NCBI GenBank assembly: GCA_025163595.1
Contig: CP104100.1
Span: 3,348,001 to 3,412,000, forward strand
DNA: 64,000 bases
Source: Phaeobacter sp. G2
GTDB lineage: Bacteria; Pseudomonadota; Alphaproteobacteria; Rhodobacterales; Rhodobacteraceae
Direction of reading: 5' to 3'
Shown here: positions 60,246 to 64,000 of the stretch, piece after piece
Numbering within the stretch: the stretch's first letter is position 1
Layout: each line of letters begins with the position of its first letter
Position numbers and translations under genes: made by a program
Notes under the pieces: generated by a model
Told to the model about the DNA's origin: nothing
The model's database searches: none
The model's input: only the letters and a program-made list of their open reading frames with translations

Positions 60246-61192
60246 ACCGCGTTTGGCAGGGGCGCTCCTGCCACAAAGGCGGCGACATTGTCCAAGGCCA
60301 TATGTCCCATGTCGCTCCGCACCTCTTCGGTTGCGGTGCCCAGATGCGGCAGCAGCGTCACATTATCAAGATCCCGCAGCGCCTGCGGCACCTCTGGCTC
60401 GAACTCATAGACATCCAGGCCCGCTCCGGCGATACGCTGCTCTTGCAAGGCGGCAACCAAGGCCTGCTGCTGCACCACTTCGCCGCGCGCGATGTTGATC
60501 AGATGGGCGTGGGGCTGCATCGCTGCCAGTACCTGCTCATCCACCAGATGCCGCGTCTCTGCGCCGCCGGGGACCGCCACCACGAGAAAATCCACCGCCG
60601 CCGCCAGCTGCTGCAAATCCGGCAGTCGCGTGACAGGGAATTCTGGGGATTTGTCACTGCGCGCGGTGTAAAATACCTGCATGCCAAAACCAAAGTGGCA
60701 GCGCCGGGCAATAGCCGCACCAATGCGCCCCATGCCGATCACACCCAACGTCTTGCCGGTCACATGCTGCCCCAGCATCTGCGTCGGATGCCATCCCGGC
60801 CAGTCGCCACTGCGCACCATACGTTCGCCCTCAGCGGCGCGACGCGCAGACATCAAGAGCAGGGTCAGGGCGGTATCCGCCGTCGCATCGGTCACAGCAC
60901 CTGGCGTATTGCTGACCAAAACCCCAGCAGCAGAGGCCGCCGCCACATCTATGTGGTTAAATCCAACGCCAAAATTGGCCAAAAGCCTGCACCGCGGCTC
61001 TGCAACCTCTGCAAAGACCCCAGCATCAAAGCCATCGCCCAGCGTTGGCATCACCAAATCATAGTCCCGCAGCGCGCTGACCATCTCGTCATGGCTTAGC
61101 ACCGTGGTCTCCGAACGGATCACCACGTCAAACTCTGCCCGCGCCCGCGCCTCTACCGCCGCAGTCATCGGGCGGGTAATCAACAGTTTCAT
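60242..61192 (-). CDS. 2-hydroxyacid dehydrogenase (D-glycerate dehydrogenase-like)
   Basis: A 316-aa NAD(P)-dependent enzyme of the D-isomer 2-hydroxyacid family, acting on glyoxylate, hydroxypyruvate or similar. Motifs: LLANFGVGFNHIDVAAAS, cofactor loop GVIGMGRIGAAIARR, NIARGEVVQQQAL with the catalytic Arg, and the catalytic His in LLPHLGTAT. ATG 61192 was chosen (TTG 61198 is possible). It starts 3 bases after the tRNA-binding gene, within the proC operon. Confidence 0.9.
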   Translation of the reverse strand: MKLLITRPMTAAVEARARAEFDVVIRSETTVLSHDEMVSALRDYDLVMPTLGDGFDAGVFAEVAEPRCRLLANFGVGFNHIDVAAASAAGVLVSNTPGAVTDATADTALTLLLMSARRAAEGERMVRSGDWPGWHPTQMLGQHVTGKTLGVIGMGRIGAAIARRCHFGFGMQVFYTARSDKSPEFPVTRLPDLQQLAAAVDFLVVAVPGGAETRHLVDEQVLAAMQPHAHLINIARGEVVQQQALVAALQEQRIAGAGLDVYEFEPEVPQALRDLDNVTLLPHLGTATEEVRSDMGHMALDNVAAFVAGAPLPNAV

Positions 61193-61194
61193 CG

Positions 61195-61533
61195 TCAATG
61201 CATCCTACCACCCAAAGGCACCGGACCATCGGGGCCGACCAGCCGGATTTCGCCAGCCTCATCCGGCAGGCCCAGCACCAGCACCTCTGACATGAATTTG
61301 CCGATCTGGCGCGGCGGAAAATTCACCACCGCCATCACCTGTTTGCCAATCAGCCCCTCCGGCGTGTAATGCGCCGTCACCTGGGCCGAGGTCTTTTTCT
61401 CGCCAATCTCGGGCCCAAAGTCGATCCAGATCTTGATCGCCGGTTTGCGCGCCTCCGGGTAGGCCTCGGCCCGGATCACCTCGCCGACGCGAATATCCAC
61501 CTGCAGAAAGTCGTCAAATGTAATCTCAGCCAC
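61195..61533 (-). CDS. tRNA-binding domain protein (CsaA-like)
   Basis: A 112-aa OB-fold protein. TFDDFLQVDIRVGEVIRAEA begins the domain, followed by YPEARKPAIKIWIDFGPEIG, the SAQVTAHYTPEGLIGKQVMA segment and VVNFPPRQIGKFMSEVLVLG. It is the free-standing form related to the tRNA-binding part of MetRS and PheRS; CsaA has been described as an export-related chaperone. It overlaps the end of proC by 8 bases. Confidence 0.9.
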   Translation of the reverse strand: MAEITFDDFLQVDIRVGEVIRAEAYPEARKPAIKIWIDFGPEIGEKKTSAQVTAHYTPEGLIGKQVMAVVNFPPRQIGKFMSEVLVLGLPDEAGEIRLVGPDGPVPLGGRMH

Positions 61534-62341
61534 GGGACAGCTCCTTGGAGCGCTGGGTTGCCGCCGCCACCGCGTGGGTCAGCAGATCGGGAAAGCCGCT
61601 CTCTTCATTCATCAGCACCTCAAGCGCCGCCTGGGTGGTGCCATTGGGGCTGGTGACATTGACGCGCAGCTGGCTGGGGGTTTCCTCGGCCGCCTGCGCC
61701 AGTGCCCCGGCCCCGGCGACCGTCGCCTTGGCCAATTGCATCGCCAGATCTGCGGGCAGCCCCTGTGCTTCGCCAGCGGCGGCAAGGGTCTCAATCAAAT
61801 GAAACACATAGGCCGGACCAGAGCCACTGACCCCGGTGACGGCATCCATCTGCGCCTCACTGTCCAACCGCACAGTCTGGCCAATCGCCGCCAGCAGGGC
61901 CTCAGCCATATCCAGATTTGCTGCCGAAGCATGGTCATTGCCGATGATCGCCGTGATCCCCTGACCAATGGCCGCCGGAGTATTGGGCATGGCGCGGACA
62001 ATGGGGGTCTGCGCCCCCAGGGTCTCCTCAAAACTGGTGATTGATGTCCCCGCCGCAACCGAAACAAACAACGTCTCGCCATTGCCCAGCGCCTGCAATT
62101 TTGGCAGGGCGTCGCCCATCATCTGCGGTTTGACAGCAACCAGAACCAGGGCAGGCATTGCCGGCAGATCGACATTGATATGTACACCTGTGGCCTGCAG
62201 CCAGTCTGACGGGTTGGGATCCAGCACCCAGACCGAAGAGGCAGGCAACCCCCCCTTCAGCCAGCCCGCCAGCATGGCAGAGCCCATCTTGCCACAGCCC
62301 AGCAGCACCAACCCACGTGTTTCAATATCACTTGTGATCAT
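61526..62341 (-). CDS. proC: Pyrroline-5-carboxylate reductase
   Basis: Last step of proline synthesis. The 271-aa enzyme has the N-terminal Rossmann motif LLGCGKMGSAMLAGW, VAVKPQMM, VRAMPNTPAAIGQG, and the C-terminal signature GVSGSGPAYVF with the TVAGAGALA helix. ATG 62341 has AAGG 8 bases upstream; GTG 62359 is an alternative. It follows the YbjN gene by 43 bases and precedes the CsaA-like gene, forming an operon. Confidence 0.95.
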   Translation of the reverse strand: MITSDIETRGLVLLGCGKMGSAMLAGWLKGGLPASSVWVLDPNPSDWLQATGVHINVDLPAMPALVLVAVKPQMMGDALPKLQALGNGETLFVSVAAGTSITSFEETLGAQTPIVRAMPNTPAAIGQGITAIIGNDHASAANLDMAEALLAAIGQTVRLDSEAQMDAVTGVSGSGPAYVFHLIETLAAAGEAQGLPADLAMQLAKATVAGAGALAQAAEETPSQLRVNVTSPNGTTQAALEVLMNEESGFPDLLTHAVAAATQRSKELSRG

Positions 62342-62384
62342 CCGCTCACCCTTTGCCACTCAATTGTCTTCTCAGCACAGAGAC

Positions 62385-62885
62385 TTACGCCCGACCATAG
62401 GCCTCTGCAATGGCAACCTGTATTGCCTCATGCGGGGATTTGTCTGCCCAGGTAGTAAGCTGAATCGCCGGATAGTAGCGCTCGCAATTGGACACAGCCG
62501 CATGGATCATCGCATCAACCTGCTCCGGGCTGGCAGACTGTCCACCGGCCAGAACCAACCCATAGCGATACAGCATCACCTTGTGATCAGCCCAATAGGT
62601 AAAGCCCCCCGCCCAGCATTGATCATTCATCAGATTGATCAACTCATATAGCTGCGGGATCTTGGGCGCAGGCGGTTCCATCTCGTAGCTACAAACCAGT
62701 CGCAGCGTTTCCTCATAGGCCGACCAGGCCAGGGTGAGAGAATAGGTACGCCACTGGCCTTCTACCGCCATGGCAATCTGGTCATCCCCGATACGATCAA
62801 AATCCCAGTCGTGATGGGCCGCCAGGTTTTCGACAATATCAATCGGGTGAATATCGTCGTCCAGATGAAATTCGGAAAGGGCCAT
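62385..62885 (-). CDS. YbjN domain-containing protein
   Basis: A 166-aa cytoplasmic protein of the YbjN family, found upstream of proC in alphaproteobacteria. Typical pieces are HPIDIVENLAAHHDWDFDRI, ALTLAWSAYEETLRLVCSYE-like strands (here SLTLAWSAYEETLRLVCSYE) and QLYELINLMNDQCWAGGFTY. The fold resembles a type III secretion chaperone. YbjN affects motility and stress traits in E. coli; its molecular role is open. Confidence 0.85.
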   Translation of the reverse strand: MALSEFHLDDDIHPIDIVENLAAHHDWDFDRIGDDQIAMAVEGQWRTYSLTLAWSAYEETLRLVCSYEMEPPAPKIPQLYELINLMNDQCWAGGFTYWADHKVMLYRYGLVLAGGQSASPEQVDAMIHAAVSNCERYYPAIQLTTWADKSPHEAIQVAIAEAYGRA

Positions 62886-63278
62886 GTCTCACCTCTCAGG
62901 TCTCTAGCCGTTGGGACCGATTTTGCCCCCTACAGCTAGGTTTCTGGTCAACGGACCGGGGAGCATCCCCGTCTCCATACTAGATATGGTGGCAAGGGGT
63001 GTAGACTCTGGCAACCCTTTATTTGGGGATATCTTCAATAAGTTGTGGACGAATAACTGTGGGCCGCAAGATATCGGCACTATTGCGCGCGAAATATGCT
63101 GTTTGGAGAAACTCCAGCGCCTGGTTCCAGATTACGCCACTTAACGTAACGGGCGCGGCAGGCCGGCCAATGGCCCCTACCCTGCTCTGATCGGCAGCCG
63201 CCCACCCGGTGACGCGCCGCAGCGCTTTGCACCAGCCCCCAAGCAGGTCCCGCGTGGGGACAGGCCACATCAACCGCA

Positions 63279-63334
63279 GGTCAACAACAAGACTGGTCAA
63301 CAACAAGACTGGTCAACAACAAGACTGGTCAACA
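63279..63334. repeat. 16-bp tandem repeat, 3.5 copies
   Basis: GGTCAACAACAAGACT repeats without change at 63279, 63295 and 63311, followed by half a unit. Confidence 0.92.
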
Positions 63335-63363
63335 CCGAAACGGAGACCTCTACAGAGACTTGT

Positions 63364-63400
63364 GTTTCATCTTTCTAAAAATACCTCCGCCGGAGGCAAC
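63364..63400 (-). repeat. Rhodobacteraceae intergenic repeat, hairpin plus AAAGATGAA tail
   Basis: On the minus strand a CCTCCGGCGGAGG palindrome is followed by TATTTTTAGAAAGATGAA. It is the counterpart of the element at 15314-15361. Confidence 0.65.
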
Positions 63401-63586
63401 CCAGATCTCGGCTTGATGCGGCCAACAGCTCTGAAGCGGCACAGGCAGCTTCTGCAGCAAGACAGGCACCTCCTGGTGCCCCGCAGGCCCGACTTGTCAC
63501 AACACGGTCTTCTCCAGCCGGAACTATTTCAAACTGAAAGCTCCGCCGTTCTCCCGCCAGAACGCCAGGCAGGATACACAGGACTG

Positions 63587-63850
63587 TCAGGCTTTATTCT
63601 CAAGCGCATCCAGGCGCGCCTTCAGGGCTTCATTCTCTTCCCGTGCTTTCTGAGCCATAGCGCGCACAGCATCAAATTCCTCACGGGTGACAAAATCGTG
63701 ATCCGCCAGCCAGCGGTCCATCAGGCTCTTCATCGCGGTTTCTGCCTCGTCCTTTGCACCCTGGGCCACGCCCATTGCATTGGTCATCAGCTGCGAAATG
63801 TCGTCCATGATCTTGTTTCGGCTCTGCATCATCTTCTCCGTATCACTCAT
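63587..63850 (-). CDS. ubiK: Ubiquinone biosynthesis accessory factor UbiK
   Basis: An 87-aa membrane-fusogenic (BMFP/YqiC) protein that assists the soluble ubiquinone-synthesis complex. It has KIMDDISQLMTNAMGVAQGA, an amphipathic helix (DEAETAMKSLMDRWLADHDF) and a C-terminal coiled coil (REEFDAVRAMAQKAREENEA). ATG 63850 fits; the upstream frame is unsupported. It is divergent from lgt. Confidence 0.9.
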   Translation of the reverse strand: MSDTEKMMQSRNKIMDDISQLMTNAMGVAQGAKDEAETAMKSLMDRWLADHDFVTREEFDAVRAMAQKAREENEALKARLDALENKA

Positions 63851-63926
63851 TCCCCCTATATGGGGGCGCAAAGGGTCGCGGGCAAGCCGTTGACTTTCAA
63901 TTGCGCGCAAAGGCATTCAGGACCAC

Positions 63927-64000
63927 ATGCAGGCCATGATCCACTTCCCCGATATTTCGCCCGAGATTTTCTCGATTCCCCTGTTTGGCATGGAGTTTGC
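63927..64000 (+). CDS. lgt: Prolipoprotein diacylglyceryl transferase, first codons
   Basis: Only the first 24 codons are in the window: MQAMIHFPDISPEIFSIPLF and GMEF. This matches the N-terminus of alphaproteobacterial Lgt, the membrane enzyme that adds diacylglycerol to lipoprotein cysteines. AGGACCAC precedes the ATG. The ubiK-lgt divergent pair is common in Rhodobacteraceae. Confidence 0.8.
   Translation, partial: MQAMIHFPDISPEIFSIPLFGMEF

Larger units (their letters stand above)
62886..63586. other. Intergenic region of 700 bases
   Basis: Two weak frames (62911-63144 plus, 63019-63306 minus) overlap each other and have no credible start signal or family likeness, so I see no gene. The stretch holds a 16-bp tandem repeat (63279-63334) and an intergenic repeat with a hairpin (63364-63400). 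The left part should contain the promoter of the YbjN-proC operon. Confidence 0.5.

Noticed and set aside
62911-63306. Possible genes in the 700-base spacer (77 codons plus, 95 codons minus)
   Set aside because: The two frames overlap each other, have no ribosome-binding site, and the minus one begins in the tandem repeat.

Overview
The window is GC-rich (about 60 % by eye) chromosomal DNA of an alphaproteobacterium of the Roseobacter group (Rhodobacteraceae). The support is a GcrA cell-cycle regulator, two DUF6455 proteins, a DUF1467 protein beside methylmalonyl-CoA epimerase, a delta-class carbonic anhydrase, a Roseobacter-type NUDIX-PiT pair, and the hairpin-rich intergenic repeats typical of that family. 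No rRNA, tRNA, transposase, phage structural gene or CRISPR array was seen. It reads as ordinary core and near-core chromosome with a few accessory patches.

Layout. 0-10 kb: 5' end of lepA, a small ORF with a long palindrome, a secreted Cys-rich protein, LysR, divergent low-Mr phosphatase and sirtuin CobB, a copper pair (PCuAC and DUF2946-like), rpmB, meaB, hrpB and an SDR. 10-20 kb: NUDIX and PiT phosphate transporter with three Pho-box-like repeats between them, ketopantoate-reductase-like enzyme, cysteine hydrolase, arginine genes argD-argF, DMT exporter, an orphan ABC-2 permease, gcrA and a YHS protein. 20-30 kb: YghU-type glutathione enzyme, a stacked-hairpin repeat, SseB and uracil-DNA glycosylase, a capsule/KDO operon (KpsT-like, KpsE-like, kdsA, phosphohexomutase), and AsmA.

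30-43 kb: an AT-richer pentapeptide-repeat membrane protein, rimO, small Cys-rich proteins (double CDGSH, two DUF6455), IMPACT-family, DUF167, nitroreductase and EI24 proteins, methylmalonyl-CoA epimerase with DUF1467, a response regulator, and the DUF1501/DUF1800 pair. 43-52 kb: aspS, pabB-pabC, carB, an unknown gene preceded by a 21-bp tandem repeat, and a delta carbonic anhydrase. 52-64 kb: a MarR-MFP-RND efflux operon with a perfect CRP-type palindrome at its promoter, a FabH-like synthase, a phage-CII-like HTH protein with a structured upstream region, thymidine kinase, a hydroxyacid dehydrogenase / CsaA-like / proC / YbjN operon, ubiK and the 5' end of lgt.

Shared themes. argD and argF (ornithine to citrulline) sit in the same window as carB, which makes their carbamoyl phosphate. 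meaB and the epimerase both serve methylmalonyl-CoA metabolism. kdsA, the hexomutase and KpsT/E serve capsule synthesis and export. The most interesting non-coding signals are the Pho-box array at 10938-10966, the CRP-type palindrome placed at about -41.5 of a predicted promoter (57316-57331), the 21-bp tandem array (51314-51391), the hairpin repeat family (21463, 37719, 45021), the stem that holds the ribosome-binding site of the cysteine hydrolase (14217-14249), and a possible orphan sRNA ending at 52620. I found no convincing completely new multi-gene system.
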